From contig JANYDS010000024.1 in assembly GCA_025363475.1 (NCBI GenBank), positions 1-59,806 of the forward strand: a stretch of DNA of 59,806 bases, given 5' to 3'. This document shows positions 8,152 through 17,515 of this stretch, piece by piece. The position numbers and the translations under genes are program-made. The notes under the pieces are model-generated. The model searched no databases. It was given only the letters and a program-made list of their open reading frames with translations, and was not told the origin of the DNA. Each line of letters starts with the position of its first letter. Within the stretch, counting starts at the first letter, position 1. This DNA comes from Terriglobia bacterium. GTDB taxonomy: Bacteria; Acidobacteriota; Terriglobia; Bryobacterales; Bryobacteraceae.

Positions 8152-11067
8152 TTGTTCAAGAAGAATTTATTGCTCGCCATATTGTGGACTCTGTCGTCCA
8201 GCCTTGCTTTTAGTCAGGGATCAGGCAGCCTCAGAGGCATAATTACAGACCAGTCCGGCGCTCTTGTACCAGCCGCGCAGATCCGCGTCACCGGCCCCGC
8301 CGGAATCGTACGCGAAGTCACGTCCACCGGAGATGGCAGCTACATCATCAACGGCCTCGCTCCCGGAAAATATGCCGTCCGCGCCAGTTCCGCAGGCCTC
8401 ACCCAGCCGGAAAGCACTTCCGTTGACATCGGCACCGGCGCTGCCACCACTCTGAATATCGGCCTGCGTCTGGTGCTTGAAAACCAGCAGGTCACGGTGG
8501 ACGAAAAGTTAACCGGTTCCGTGGATACTGACCCTTCGCAAAACGCCGCCAGTCTTTCCGTCAGCGGCAGCGACCTCGACGCGCTTTCCGACGACCCCGA
8601 CGATCTGGCTGCTGATCTTGCCGCCCTCGCCGGTCCCTCTGCCGGTCCCGCCGGTGGCCAGTTCTATATCGATGGCTTTACTGCGGGCGATGCCGTGCTG
8701 CCCAGCAAGAGTTCCATCCGCGAAATCCGGATCAACCAGAATCCTTTCTCCCCCGAGTTCGAAACCATCGGTTTCGGCCGCACCGAAATCTTCACCAAAC
8801 CCGGCACGGATAAATTCCGCGGCCAGGTTTACTTCAACTACGGCAACGATATTTTTAACTCGCGTAATCCTTACGCCCAACAGAAAGCGCCCTTCCTGCT
8901 CAAAGATCCAGGCGGCAGCTTCGGCGGCGCGCTGGGTAAACGGACGTCCTATTTCGTGGATCTTGACCGCCGCCAGATCGATAACGGCGCAGTCATCAAC
9001 GCCGTGATTGTCGACCAGAAAACTTTCGCCATCACGCCCTACTCGGCAGTGGCAGGCACGCCCTCCACACGCACGCGCATCAGCCCGCGCCTCGATTATC
9101 AGATCAATTCCAGCAACACGTTTATGTTCCGCTACGGCCTTACCGATTCCAGCAACGATGCCAATGGCATCGGCGGCTTCAATCTGATTTCCAAAGCCTA
9201 CACGCAGACTATGCGCGAACATGCTTTTCAGGCCACCGAGACAGCCGTGATCAGTTCACACATCATTGACGAAACCCACGTCCAGTTTCTGCATCAGAAT
9301 CAGGTCCAGAAAACTGCCTCCCTTGACCCGGCGATCTCCGTCGCCAGCGCCTTTAATGGCGGTGGTCCCGGCAATCCGGATTATTTCTACATCCACCACC
9401 ACTACGAAGTGCAGAATTTCGTTTCCATGGCGTTCGGCAAACACACCATCAAAACCGGGGTGCGGCTGCGCGCCGTCTCGCTTGTTGACAGCACAAAAGC
9501 AAATTTCGATGGCACGTGGACCTTCGGCGGCAACACCGCCTTCAGTTCCATCCAGCAATACCAGCAGACGCTGCTTCATGCCCCAGGCGTGGGGCCCACG
9601 CAGCTAACCGTCAATGCGGGAACTCCAGGCGTACAAGTCGGGCAGATTGACCTGTCATTCTTTGCCGGGGACGATTACCGTATCCGCCCGAATATCACTT
9701 TCAGCTACGGCCTGCGCTACGAATGGCAGACCAACATTCATGACAACAAGAACTTCGCGCCGCGTGTTGCCGTGGCCTGGGCACCGGGCAAACCGGCCAA
9801 AGGCGGCCGTGCGAAAACCGTCATCCGGCTGGGCGGAGGTCTCTTCTACGACCGCTTTACGGAACAGAATATCCTGGTTGCCGAACGTTTTGATGGCGTC
9901 AGTCAGAAGCAGTTCGTGGTGCGCAACCCGTTCACGGTTTTGACACCCGGCACCTACAGCTTCCCCACGATCCCATCGATTGCAGAGCTTCAGAAGATTC
10001 CCGGAGCACTGTCGCTGCAGGCGGTGCATACTGTGAGCCCGCTCATCAGCGTGCCTTACGTGATTCAGACTGCGCTCGGTGTAGAGCGCAGTCTGCCCCG
10101 CAACACCACCCTCGCGGTGACGTGGACCAATTCCCACGCCCTGCACGGCCTGCGCACCCGCAACATCAACGCGCCGTTGAACCGCGTGGCCACTCCATCC
10201 ATTTATCCTTATGCCAGCCAGGGCCTCACAGGGCCCATTCTGGAAATGGAATCGGCCGGCCTTTACAACCAGAATCAGCTGGTGACCAACCTCAACACGC
10301 GAGTGAATTCAAAGATTTCGCTGTTCGGTTATTACACCTTGAGCTACGCCAAAAGCAATGCCGATGGCGTCAACAGCTTTCCCGCCGATCAGTATAATCT
10401 GGCTGATGAATATGGCACCGCGTCCGGTAATGCGCGCCATCGGGGGTCCATCGGCGGTTCGGTTGCCACCTATTGGAATTTGCGCCTGAGTCCGCTGGTT
10501 GATCTGCGCTCCGGAACACCTTTCAACATCACCACCAGCCAGGATATTTATGGCAGCACCATCCTGAATGCCCGTCCGGGCATCGTGACAGATCCGAATT
10601 TCCCCGGCGTCGTGAAAACGGCCTATGGGCTGTTCAACCCCAACCCCCAACCCGGCGACACCATCGTGCCGCGTAACTTCGGACGCAGCCCCAGCCAGTT
10701 CTCGGTTGATCTGCGCGTGGCAAGAACCTTCTCCCTGCGCAAGAACCGCGAGAAGACGGCTCGCGCGGGTGCGGCGGATTCTGGTGGCAGTCCGTCAGTG
10801 GCGGCCCCCGTGGCTGGCCCGGCACGTTCACGGAACGGGATTGGCGGTTTTGACGGGCAGGCCACAGCGATTGGCAATGCGGGCGGCAACAAGAATTACA
10901 ATCTGACGGTCTCGGTTTCCAGCCGTAATCTGTTTAACCATGTGAATCCGGGTCCCGTGATCGGCAATATCAACTCTCCCAAATTCGGGCAGTCGAACGA
11001 GCTGTCGGGCGGTAACGGAGCGTCCAGCAACCGGCGGTTCGAGTTCCAGTTGCGGCTCGCGTTCTAG
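8152..11067 (+). CDS. Oar-like TonB-dependent receptor with carboxypeptidase-regulatory domain
   Basis: This is an outer-membrane receptor of the large family expanded in Acidobacteria, probably importing glycans or other large ligands. The 971-residue product has a signal peptide (cleavage near AFSQG), a CarboxypepD_reg-like immunoglobulin fold at about residues 25-105 (GIITDQSGALVPAAQI), then a plug-like region and a long beta-barrel. It ends in the aromatic outer-membrane signature RLAF. The motif RTEIFTKPGTDKFRG is typical of the family. The start is TTG. Its ligand cannot be told; the upstream GH20 gene suggests an amino-sugar glycan. Confidence 0.9.
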   Translation: MFKKNLLLAILWTLSSSLAFSQGSGSLRGIITDQSGALVPAAQIRVTGPAGIVREVTSTGDGSYIINGLAPGKYAVRASSAGLTQPESTSVDIGTGAATTLNIGLRLVLENQQVTVDEKLTGSVDTDPSQNAASLSVSGSDLDALSDDPDDLAADLAALAGPSAGPAGGQFYIDGFTAGDAVLPSKSSIREIRINQNPFSPEFETIGFGRTEIFTKPGTDKFRGQVYFNYGNDIFNSRNPYAQQKAPFLLKDPGGSFGGALGKRTSYFVDLDRRQIDNGAVINAVIVDQKTFAITPYSAVAGTPSTRTRISPRLDYQINSSNTFMFRYGLTDSSNDANGIGGFNLISKAYTQTMREHAFQATETAVISSHIIDETHVQFLHQNQVQKTASLDPAISVASAFNGGGPGNPDYFYIHHHYEVQNFVSMAFGKHTIKTGVRLRAVSLVDSTKANFDGTWTFGGNTAFSSIQQYQQTLLHAPGVGPTQLTVNAGTPGVQVGQIDLSFFAGDDYRIRPNITFSYGLRYEWQTNIHDNKNFAPRVAVAWAPGKPAKGGRAKTVIRLGGGLFYDRFTEQNILVAERFDGVSQKQFVVRNPFTVLTPGTYSFPTIPSIAELQKIPGALSLQAVHTVSPLISVPYVIQTALGVERSLPRNTTLAVTWTNSHALHGLRTRNINAPLNRVATPSIYPYASQGLTGPILEMESAGLYNQNQLVTNLNTRVNSKISLFGYYTLSYAKSNADGVNSFPADQYNLADEYGTASGNARHRGSIGGSVATYWNLRLSPLVDLRSGTPFNITTSQDIYGSTILNARPGIVTDPNFPGVVKTAYGLFNPNPQPGDTIVPRNFGRSPSQFSVDLRVARTFSLRKNREKTARAGAADSGGSPSVAAPVAGPARSRNGIGGFDGQATAIGNAGGNKNYNLTVSVSSRNLFNHVNPGPVIGNINSPKFGQSNELSGGNGASSNRRFEFQLRLAF

Positions 11068-11090
11068 GTCGTTCTAAGATAGAGAGATCA

Positions 11091-11495
11091 ATGGAGCAGG
11101 CCAGCCGGATTATCGCCCAGTGGAAGGGTGTTTCCGACGTCATCAGCGCCGAACGAATTGCCTGCGGTGCCTGGAAAAAGGCCGTGGGCAAGCGCATCGC
11201 GGCGCGTACACGTGCCGTGAAACTGGTCCGCAATACGCTGGTTGTTGAAGTAGAGGATGAAGTCTGGCGGCGCAATCTCTGGGGTTTGCGTTATCAGATT
11301 CTCCGTAATCTCGAAAAGGCAATCGGACCGGAAATCGTCAGTGAAGTGGAATTACGGGTAATGCCGATGCGCATTGAACCGCAGCGCGATAAGGGCGATC
11401 TATTGATTCTAAAGCCTTTAGACGAAGCTGACGACATAACCGACCCCGGCCTGCGCCGGATTTATAAAGCAGCACGCCGCCGCGAATCAGCATGA
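11091..11495 (+). CDS. DUF721/DciA-like protein
   Basis: A 134-residue basic protein with the DUF721 fold, the family of DciA, which loads the replicative helicase DnaB in bacteria lacking DnaC. The N-terminal WKKAVGKRIAART segment and the hydrophobic LVVEVEDEVWRRNL segment are characteristic. The acidic C-terminal extension (DEADDITDPGLRR) is extra and is followed by a basic tail. Its TGA overlaps the gatC ATG by four bases, so it is translated in one operon with gatC and gatA. A replication role is by family only. Confidence 0.75.
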   Translation: MEQASRIIAQWKGVSDVISAERIACGAWKKAVGKRIAARTRAVKLVRNTLVVEVEDEVWRRNLWGLRYQILRNLEKAIGPEIVSEVELRVMPMRIEPQRDKGDLLILKPLDEADDITDPGLRRIYKAARRRESA

Positions 11496-11785
11496 AACTC
11501 ACTGAAGCCCAAGTCGAATACGTCGCAAAGCTGGCCAACCTCAGCCTGACTCCGGAAGAAGTGGGAGAGATGGTTCACCACTTGGGTGGCATCCTCGAAC
11601 ACATGGATAAGCTGTCGGAAATCAATACTGACGGCATCGAACCGATGCGCCAGGTGCTCTACAATGACGCCGATTCACTGCGTCCGGATGTGGAGCGCGA
11701 GTCGCTCACCAATGAAGCTGCGCTGAGCAATGCTCCCGTCTCCGGCAACGGCTATTTCAAGGTTCCCCGGGTGATAGAGAGGTGA
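11492..11785 (+). CDS. gatC: Asp-tRNA(Asn)/Glu-tRNA(Gln) amidotransferase subunit C
   Basis: The small subunit (97 residues) that stabilises GatA in the GatCAB complex, which converts misacylated Asp-tRNA(Asn) or Glu-tRNA(Gln). It has the family N-terminal helix pattern (EAQVEYVAKLANLSLTPEE) and the C-terminal FKVPRVIE tail. It overlaps the preceding DUF721 gene by four bases and gatA by four bases (GTGA). gatB is not in the window and must lie elsewhere. Confidence 0.95.
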   Translation: MKLTEAQVEYVAKLANLSLTPEEVGEMVHHLGGILEHMDKLSEINTDGIEPMRQVLYNDADSLRPDVERESLTNEAALSNAPVSGNGYFKVPRVIER

Positions 11786-13203
11786 GCACGGTGAGCATCT
11801 CCCGAATCACTACCGGTCTAAAAAACAAGAGCTTCAGCGCCACCGAAATCACACGGCAGGCGCTCGATTTTGCTGGGCGGGAAAACCCGAAAACCAACGC
11901 CTGGCTGCTTTTGGCGCATGAAAGCGCCTTGGCTTCGGCCGCGCGCGTGGATGAACAAATTGCTGCGGGGCATGATCCGGGGCCTCTCGCCGGTGTCACG
12001 GTCGCGGTGAAAGATGTCATCCTCACCAAAGGCATCCGCACCACCTGCGGGTCGAAGATTCTGGGCGAGTTCATCCCGCCCTACAGTGCCACCGCAATCG
12101 ACCGCATCGAAGCGGCAGGCGGCATCATCCTGGGCAAGACGAACTGCGATGAGTTCGCCATGGGTTCTTCCAATGAAAACAGCGCGTTTGGCCCGGTGCG
12201 CAATCCCGTCGCTTTAGATCGCGTTCCCGGTGGTTCGAGCGGCGGTTCGGCGGCGGCAGTAGCGCAGAATACAGCCATTGTTTCTCTTGGCTCTGATACC
12301 GGCGGCTCCGTCCGTCAGCCGGCGTCGTTCTGCGGAGTGGTCGGAGTTACTCCCACCTACGGACGTGTTTCACGCTACGGTTTGGTCGCCTACGCCAGTT
12401 CGCTTGACCACATCGCACCCTTCGCGCGCAGCGTTCGCGATGCCGCTACCCTGCTTGAAGTCATTGCGGGGCGCGATCCGCTCGATTCCACCTCGGCAGG
12501 CGCTGCGGTGCCGAACTACGCCGCGCATCTCGACGGTAACGTGCGGGGCCTGAAACTCGGCGTGCCGGTCGAGTATATGAAGCACGCCACCGGTGAGACG
12601 GCGGACCTGATCCACAAAGCCATCCGCGATCTGGAAGACCTTGGCTGCGAGATCCGCGAGATCAGTCTTCCGGCCACTGACTACGCCGTAGCCGCCTACT
12701 ATATCATCGCGACGGCGGAAGCCAGTTCCAATCTGGCCCGGTTTGACGGTGCCCGCTATGGCACCCGCGCCACAGAATCCGGCACGCTCGGAGAGATGTA
12801 CCGGAACACGCGCGGCCAGGGTTTCGGAGCCGAAGTCAAACGCCGCATCATGTTGGGTACTTACGTGCTTAGCCATGGTTACTATGATGCCTACTACGTC
12901 AAAGCCCAGAAGGTTCGTACTTTGATCACGCGCGATTTCACCCGCGCGTTTGAATCCGTGGATGCCATTGTGGCCCCCGTTTCTCCTTTCCCCGCGTTCA
13001 AACTGGGGGAAAAGGTCAATGATCCGATGGAAATGTACCTGTCCGATATCTATACAATCACGGGGAGCCTGGCTGGCATCCCGTGTATGAGCGTACCCTG
13101 CGGCAATACATCCGAAGGGCTGCCCGTGGGTCTGCAGATTCTCTGCAACCACTTTCAGGAATCAAAAATGTTCCGCCTCGCGGACGCATACGAGCAAAGG
13201 TAA
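11782..13203 (+). CDS. gatA: Asp-tRNA(Asn)/Glu-tRNA(Gln) amidotransferase subunit A
   Basis: The amidase subunit releases ammonia from glutamine for tRNA transamidation. The 473-residue product carries the amidase Ser-cisSer-Lys triad: Lys77 in GVTVAVKDV and the serines of PGGSSGGSAAAVA and GSDTGGSVRQPA. Length and domain order are normal for GatA. It starts with GTG overlapping the gatC stop. It is the last gene of the three-gene operon; the superoxide dismutase gene follows after only nine bases and may be cotranscribed. Confidence 0.96.
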   Translation: MSTVSISRITTGLKNKSFSATEITRQALDFAGRENPKTNAWLLLAHESALASAARVDEQIAAGHDPGPLAGVTVAVKDVILTKGIRTTCGSKILGEFIPPYSATAIDRIEAAGGIILGKTNCDEFAMGSSNENSAFGPVRNPVALDRVPGGSSGGSAAAVAQNTAIVSLGSDTGGSVRQPASFCGVVGVTPTYGRVSRYGLVAYASSLDHIAPFARSVRDAATLLEVIAGRDPLDSTSAGAAVPNYAAHLDGNVRGLKLGVPVEYMKHATGETADLIHKAIRDLEDLGCEIREISLPATDYAVAAYYIIATAEASSNLARFDGARYGTRATESGTLGEMYRNTRGQGFGAEVKRRIMLGTYVLSHGYYDAYYVKAQKVRTLITRDFTRAFESVDAIVAPVSPFPAFKLGEKVNDPMEMYLSDIYTITGSLAGIPCMSVPCGNTSEGLPVGLQILCNHFQESKMFRLADAYEQR

Positions 13204-13212
13204 AATTCACAC

Positions 13213-13821
13213 ATGGCTTTCACACTTCCGGCACTGCCCTGCGCACCTGACGCCCTTGAACCGTTCATCGACAAGGCCACCATGGAGATTCACCACGGCA
13301 AGCACCACAACGCCTATGTGACCAATCTCAACAAGGCTCTGGAATCTGCCCCCGAACTCGCCGGCAAGTCGATTGAAGAGCTGCTTGCGAACAACTGCGC
13401 GATTGTGCCGGAAGGCATCCGCACCGCAGTCCGCAACAATGGCGGCGGCCATGCCAATCATTCCATGTTCTGGACCGTGATGGCTGCTCCCGGTGGCGCT
13501 TCTGCTCCCTCTGGCGCGCTCGCGGAAGCCATCAACGCGGCTTTTGGCAGCTTCGATGCGTTCAAAGAAAAGTTCAACGCTGCCGGTACCACGCGATTTG
13601 GTTCCGGCTGGGCCTGGCTCCTCAACAAGGGCGGCAAGCTGGAAATCACGTCATCCGCCAATCAGGACAGCCCGCTGATGGAAGGTATTACGCCGGTGTT
13701 TGGCCTCGATGTCTGGGAGCACGCGTACTACCTGAAATATCAGAACCGCCGCCCGGATTATTTGGGTGCGTGGTGGAGCGTGGCGAACTGGCCGGAAATC
13801 GAAAAGCGCTTCGCGGCTTAA
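13213..13821 (+). CDS. sodA: Fe/Mn superoxide dismutase
   Basis: Dismutes superoxide to oxygen and hydrogen peroxide. The 202-residue product has the standard two-domain fold and all four metal ligands: His27, His83 (in NHSMFW), and the Asp and His of [19 protein letters not shown]. The NHSMFW and GSGWAWL patterns favour manganese or cambialistic use, but sequence alone does not settle the metal. No signal peptide is seen, so it is cytoplasmic. It ends five bases before the convergent methyltransferase gene. Confidence 0.95.
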   Translation: MAFTLPALPCAPDALEPFIDKATMEIHHGKHHNAYVTNLNKALESAPELAGKSIEELLANNCAIVPEGIRTAVRNNGGGHANHSMFWTVMAAPGGASAPSGALAEAINAAFGSFDAFKEKFNAAGTTRFGSGWAWLLNKGGKLEITSSANQDSPLMEGITPVFGLDVWEHAYYLKYQNRRPDYLGAWWSVANWPEIEKRFAA

Positions 13822-13825
13822 CGAA

Positions 13826-14383
13826 TTACCGGGCGTTCATGCGGTAGAGATAAACCATGTGGGGCCGGCCTTCGACCATCATTTTATGGACGGCGGCCGG
13901 CTTCCAGCCATGAATCTCGAAATCGTGTGACACCACCCGTGCCGTGGGCTTTAGAGACTTGATCAATTCCGGTTTCAACCGTTCGTTGGAACTGGTGAGC
14001 AGGTAAAGCGTCACGACATCGGCCGGGCCGATGTCGTAAACCAGTGCATCGCCATTCACGATCTGCACCTGATCTGAAAGACCGAGTGCGGCTACCTTCG
14101 TTTTGGTCCGCTCGTAGATTTCCCGCCGGATTTCAATTCCTACCGCATGCGCCTTAAACTGGCGTGCGGCAGTAATGACGATACGGCCATCCCCGCAGCC
14201 CAAATCGTAAACCGTCTCGCCGGGCTTGACCTGTGCCATGGTGAGCATCTCATCCACGACCGCCTGGGGAGTGGGATAGCTGGGGGCAAGGGTGTCCGGA
14301 TTGGTGAACTTCTGAGCTGTCCCTGGCACCGCGCCTGCGGTCAGGCAAAGCAGTGCTACTACGTTGCCAAAACTAAGATTCAT
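13826..14383 (-). CDS. Class I SAM methyltransferase with an N-terminal signal peptide
   Basis: A 185-residue protein with a clear SAM-binding motif (VYDLGCGDGRIVI) and a following acidic strand end (VGIEIR), typical of class I methyltransferases. The N-terminus is a classical Sec signal with a hydrophobic core and cleavage near GTAQ, so it seems to be exported or membrane-tethered, which is odd for an enzyme needing cytoplasmic SAM. The sequence after residue 25 (PYPTPQ-like SYPTPQAVVDEML) is conserved among related exported proteins in my memory. Substrate unknown. It lies two bases downstream of another exported-protein gene and is probably cotranscribed with it. Confidence 0.8.
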   Translation of the reverse strand: MNLSFGNVVALLCLTAGAVPGTAQKFTNPDTLAPSYPTPQAVVDEMLTMAQVKPGETVYDLGCGDGRIVITAARQFKAHAVGIEIRREIYERTKTKVAALGLSDQVQIVNGDALVYDIGPADVVTLYLLTSSNERLKPELIKSLKPTARVVSHDFEIHGWKPAAVHKMMVEGRPHMVYLYRMNAR

Positions 14384-14385
14384 CC

Positions 14386-15609
14386 TTAGTGTGCAGACGT
14401 TGCGCTACCGGCAACGAGTTTCACTTTTGAAATGCGGCCGATGATATCTGCCCACGACGTCCAAAGATCACGCGGGCGGCTGATGGTGTATTCGAACCCG
14501 CGCAGTTTCCTGACGACGTTCCCAATGGGGTCGCGCCACGGATTCTGTTGCGGCGTCAGGTTGTAGTTCATGTAGAAAACCGGGTAACCGACGCTGGCCA
14601 GTTCCTTCAGATCTTCGGACGGGACGCCATCATCCTGCGATACTTTGGGCCCGGCAAAAATGACAGCGTCACTGCTGTTATTGCCCAGTTCTTCTGAGAT
14701 CAGGCGACTGAGGAAGCCGGAGCCGCTGTGTTTATCGGCCAGCTGTTTGTAGTCCACTATGCCCGGCTTGATGGAACTCAGGGCTTTGCCGAGTTCAGGA
14801 AAATCGATCTGATCAGTATCGTCCTGCCGATAGACTACGCGCTGTTCATTCATATTGAACGCGACTACAGAGAATTTGAAAATCATCGGTTCGCGGGAAA
14901 TGTTGCGCAGGATGGAAACCAGAGCACTGGTATCGATGGGCATCATCGTGGCGGCGAAGCTCTGCTGCGGGGCGAAGTTGATGAGCACTTTGACCTTCAG
15001 CGCGTTCTCTTCGCTGACCCGAACCACAGGCGGATCCTGTTTGAAAAACTCCCGGTCAGAAGCGTCAATTGAAGCGGGTGTAACGGCCAGCTTTACGCCC
15101 TGATCTTTGGCACTCAATTCGGCGGTGACATCCCAGTTGGAGGAGCAGACACGCTCCATGCGGTCGCGCATCATCCAGTTCACATGGAAGTCGCCTTCGC
15201 CAAGGTCGAAACCGCCCTGCAACAGGGCATCACCTTTAGCGTCGTCATCAATTTGGGGGACGCTGTAGTGTTGGGTGAAATAGATGGGTGCGTCTTTGGT
15301 TTTGGAAGAAGTCACGCGGAAAATAATAGCCAGTTCATTGCTTTCGCCCGCCAGTTCACGCAGGGGAACAATGATTTCGTAGCCGGAATGGAAACGCAGA
15401 TCGAAGCCCAGCAGGGGTTTGACGGGGGTTACCGCGCAGGGCAAATCTTTCTTGATTTCTTCGGTATCAAGCACGGCGGCATCGGTGCCGATGAGCTGGA
15501 CTGTACCCCCGGAAGAGCGCGCTCGCATCAATGTTTGCGCGCACAGACTCACGGGAGCGAGCGTCGCAACGCCCGCGATCAGCCACGAAACCATGAGCAA
15601 CCGTGACAC
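14386..15609 (-). CDS. Exported acidobacterial protein of unknown function
   Basis: A 407-residue protein with a signal peptide (hydrophobic stretch to about residue 24, cleavage near LCAQ). The mature part is soluble and mixed alpha/beta, with no membrane helix and no recognised catalytic motif. The C-terminal half (SSDAVIFAGPK and a final tryptophan-rich PRDLWTSWADIIGRI) recalls VWFA-like exported proteins of Acidobacteria, but I do not recognise it firmly. The start is GTG; an ATG five codons later would also preserve the signal. It precedes the exported methyltransferase in the same direction with a two-base gap. Confidence 0.6.
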   Translation of the reverse strand: MSRLLMVSWLIAGVATLAPVSLCAQTLMRARSSGGTVQLIGTDAAVLDTEEIKKDLPCAVTPVKPLLGFDLRFHSGYEIIVPLRELAGESNELAIIFRVTSSKTKDAPIYFTQHYSVPQIDDDAKGDALLQGGFDLGEGDFHVNWMMRDRMERVCSSNWDVTAELSAKDQGVKLAVTPASIDASDREFFKQDPPVVRVSEENALKVKVLINFAPQQSFAATMMPIDTSALVSILRNISREPMIFKFSVVAFNMNEQRVVYRQDDTDQIDFPELGKALSSIKPGIVDYKQLADKHSGSGFLSRLISEELGNNSSDAVIFAGPKVSQDDGVPSEDLKELASVGYPVFYMNYNLTPQQNPWRDPIGNVVRKLRGFEYTISRPRDLWTSWADIIGRISKVKLVAGSATSAH

Positions 15610-15636
15610 GCCTGGGTTTATCTTACACCCGAAATT

Positions 15637-16788
15637 GTGCGTACGTCTGCTACGATTCGCCTATTGCCTTCGGAATTTTTTTTCTCCCGACGTTCGCTGC
15701 TGGCTGCCAGCCTGAGCTCGGCGTTTTTAGCCGGATGCCGCCGAAAACTTGCCGCTCGCTACCAGGGCTGGCTGTTCATTGCCAGCGGCGCTGAACGGGC
15801 GGTTGTAGTTGCGGATTTAGCGCAATTTCGCCGCACGACGGCCTCTATTTCCGTACCCCATGCTCCGGACCGTCTGTTCCTGTCCGGTGGCCATGTTTTT
15901 GTGACGTCGCGTGAAGGCTCGTCGATCACCGAAATCGATTCGGCAAAGATGCAGGTCTCCGGCACAATTCCATTGCCAGGCAAGCCCCTGTCGCTGCATT
16001 TTTTAGACGGCGGACAAACAGCGGTGGTGGTGTCGGCTGACCCGCCGGCTCTGTTTCTGGTAGACCTGACGGCGCGGCGTGTGACCGCGCGGCTGGCGCT
16101 ACCTGGAGTTCCGGCGGAGGCGGACTTGTCCGATGATCTGATGGCGATTTCCCTGCCCTCGCGCAATTCGGTGGTTCGGGTTTCGGTTCAGCCCCTGAAG
16201 CTGGAAAGCGAAACGCCTCTCGGGGTGGCTTGCGGACCGCTGCGGTTCCGTAAAGATGGCCGGACGATCCTGGCTGGCGCGGGTGCGACGAAAGAGGTGA
16301 TTTCTCTGGATTCGCATACGGGCGAAGTGCTGGTGCGGTTACCGCTGCCGATTTCTCCCGTGCGGTTTTGTTTTAACAATGATGGTGGCCAGATGTTTGT
16401 CTCCGGGCCGGGTGTGGATGCGGTGGCGATTGTGAATCCCTATCAGAACGAAGTGGACCAGACGGTGCTGGCGGGCAAGATGCCGGGCGCGATGGCGGTA
16501 TCACCACGACAGAATCTGCTGTTTGTGGCGAATCAGGGCAGCGGGGATTTGACGATTCTGGATATCGATACACGGCATGCTGAGGCTTCGGTGCATATCG
16601 GGGAGACTCCGGGCGATGTATTGGTGACTCCGGATGGCGAGTATGCGCTGTTGCTGGACCAGGTTTCCGGGAACGTGGCAGTGGTACGGATTGCGACGGT
16701 GCTTGATCATAAGAACCGGGCCAAGCCTTTGTTTACGGTGTTTCCGACTGCTGCGGATGCACGATCCGCGTTGATTGTGCCGTTTTAG
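15637..16788 (+). CDS. YncE-like beta-propeller lipoprotein
   Basis: A 383-residue protein predicted to be a periplasmic lipoprotein with a seven-bladed YVTN-type beta-propeller. A basic, hydrophobic N-terminus leads to a lipobox (FLAGC) around residue 34. Repeated blade patterns include VANQGSGDLTILDID, VSGPGVDAVAIVNPY and VTPDGEYALLLDQ. Such proteins usually bind partners rather than catalyse. The GTG start gives an unusually long n-region; an in-frame TTG nine codons later (15664) would give a more normal signal. It stands alone, divergent from the exported-protein gene. Confidence 0.75.
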   Translation: MRTSATIRLLPSEFFFSRRSLLAASLSSAFLAGCRRKLAARYQGWLFIASGAERAVVVADLAQFRRTTASISVPHAPDRLFLSGGHVFVTSREGSSITEIDSAKMQVSGTIPLPGKPLSLHFLDGGQTAVVVSADPPALFLVDLTARRVTARLALPGVPAEADLSDDLMAISLPSRNSVVRVSVQPLKLESETPLGVACGPLRFRKDGRTILAGAGATKEVISLDSHTGEVLVRLPLPISPVRFCFNNDGGQMFVSGPGVDAVAIVNPYQNEVDQTVLAGKMPGAMAVSPRQNLLFVANQGSGDLTILDIDTRHAEASVHIGETPGDVLVTPDGEYALLLDQVSGNVAVVRIATVLDHKNRAKPLFTVFPTAADARSALIVPF

Positions 16789-16807
16789 CTGGATCGTGTC
16801 TGCCTGA

Positions 16808-17218
16808 TTAAAACCTGGTCCAGTCTTTGATTTTCAATTTTTTGATGCGAGTGAAAGCATGGTCGCTGGTCACCAAAACGGCCTTACAGGAGAGGGCGTG
16901 GGCGGCAATCATCAAATCCAGATTTGACATGGTCTGGCCTTCCGGTTCGAGAGTCGCCCTAAGGTCTGCGTAAATCCGGGCTGCAGCCGAATCCCAGGGC
17001 AAAATCGTGACTTTCAACAGGAATTCCCCAACAATTTTCTCGAGCCGGACTGCGGGCGCGACGCGTGCGAGTCCGTAGCGAAGTTCGGCCTCGGTCACCA
17101 CTGATATGAAGGTGCTGGCAGTCGGTATATTCGAGAGCCTCCGGTCGACCAGCGGATGTCTTCCCTTGATGATGTAACTCGAAATATTCGTATCGAGCAG
17201 ATGAGGAACCGTACTCAA
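16808..17218 (-). CDS. vapC: VapC-type PIN-domain ribonuclease toxin
   Basis: A 136-residue PIN-domain toxin of a type II module. PIN acidic residues are in place: Asp in LLDTN, Glu in [11 protein letters not shown], Asp in LDLMIAAHA and Asp in VTSDHAF. The TTG start overlaps the antitoxin stop as TTGA, so toxin is made only behind antitoxin. Substrate RNA is unknown. The frame is complete, so the module looks functional. Confidence 0.88.
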   Translation of the reverse strand: MSTVPHLLDTNISSYIIKGRHPLVDRRLSNIPTASTFISVVTEAELRYGLARVAPAVRLEKIVGEFLLKVTILPWDSAAARIYADLRATLEPEGQTMSNLDLMIAAHALSCKAVLVTSDHAFTRIKKLKIKDWTRF

Positions 17219-17481
17219 AAAAGCTCCCTTCCCTGCGGAAGGCTGCGGTCACGTTCCGCCATAAATTCGTCGGGGATCTGCATTCCCCTGCGAAGATCAA
17301 AGAAACTATTCCATGACGAATCTGGCCGGCGGGATAGAATCACATTGCCAGTCTCCGGGTCCTGGCTGATAAATACTTCTGTTCCCTCAAATCGGAAGTC
17401 CGCAGGAAGACGGACCGCCTGACTGCGGCCATTGAGAAATAATTTTGCAGTACGCCGGGCGGATTCGGTTTTTACTGGCAT
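17215..17481 (-). CDS. vapB: VapB-type AbrB/SpoVT antitoxin
   Basis: An 88-residue antitoxin with an N-terminal swapped-hairpin DNA-binding domain ([16 protein letters not shown], the VapB signature) and a C-terminal toxin-binding region ([11 protein letters not shown]). It precedes and overlaps vapC. The start is ATG. No ribosome-binding site is visible upstream, while a -10-like TATACT ends seven bases before the ATG, suggesting a leaderless message. Confidence 0.9.
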   Translation of the reverse strand: MPVKTESARRTAKLFLNGRSQAVRLPADFRFEGTEVFISQDPETGNVILSRRPDSSWNSFFDLRRGMQIPDEFMAERDRSLPQGRELF

Positions 17482-17488
17482 ATATCAA

Positions 17489-17494
17489 AGTATA
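17489..17494 (-). promoter_or_regulatory. -10-like box of vapBC, probably leaderless
   Basis: On the minus strand TATACT (17494 to 17489) ends seven bases before the vapB ATG at 17481. Transcription would then begin at or next to the start codon. The surrounding 17482-17503 is AT-rich and is shared with the divergent methyltransferase gene, so VapB binding here could affect both. No good -35 was found. Confidence 0.35.
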
Positions 17495-17515
17495 TTACAT
17501 CTCAGGAGGTATTTG

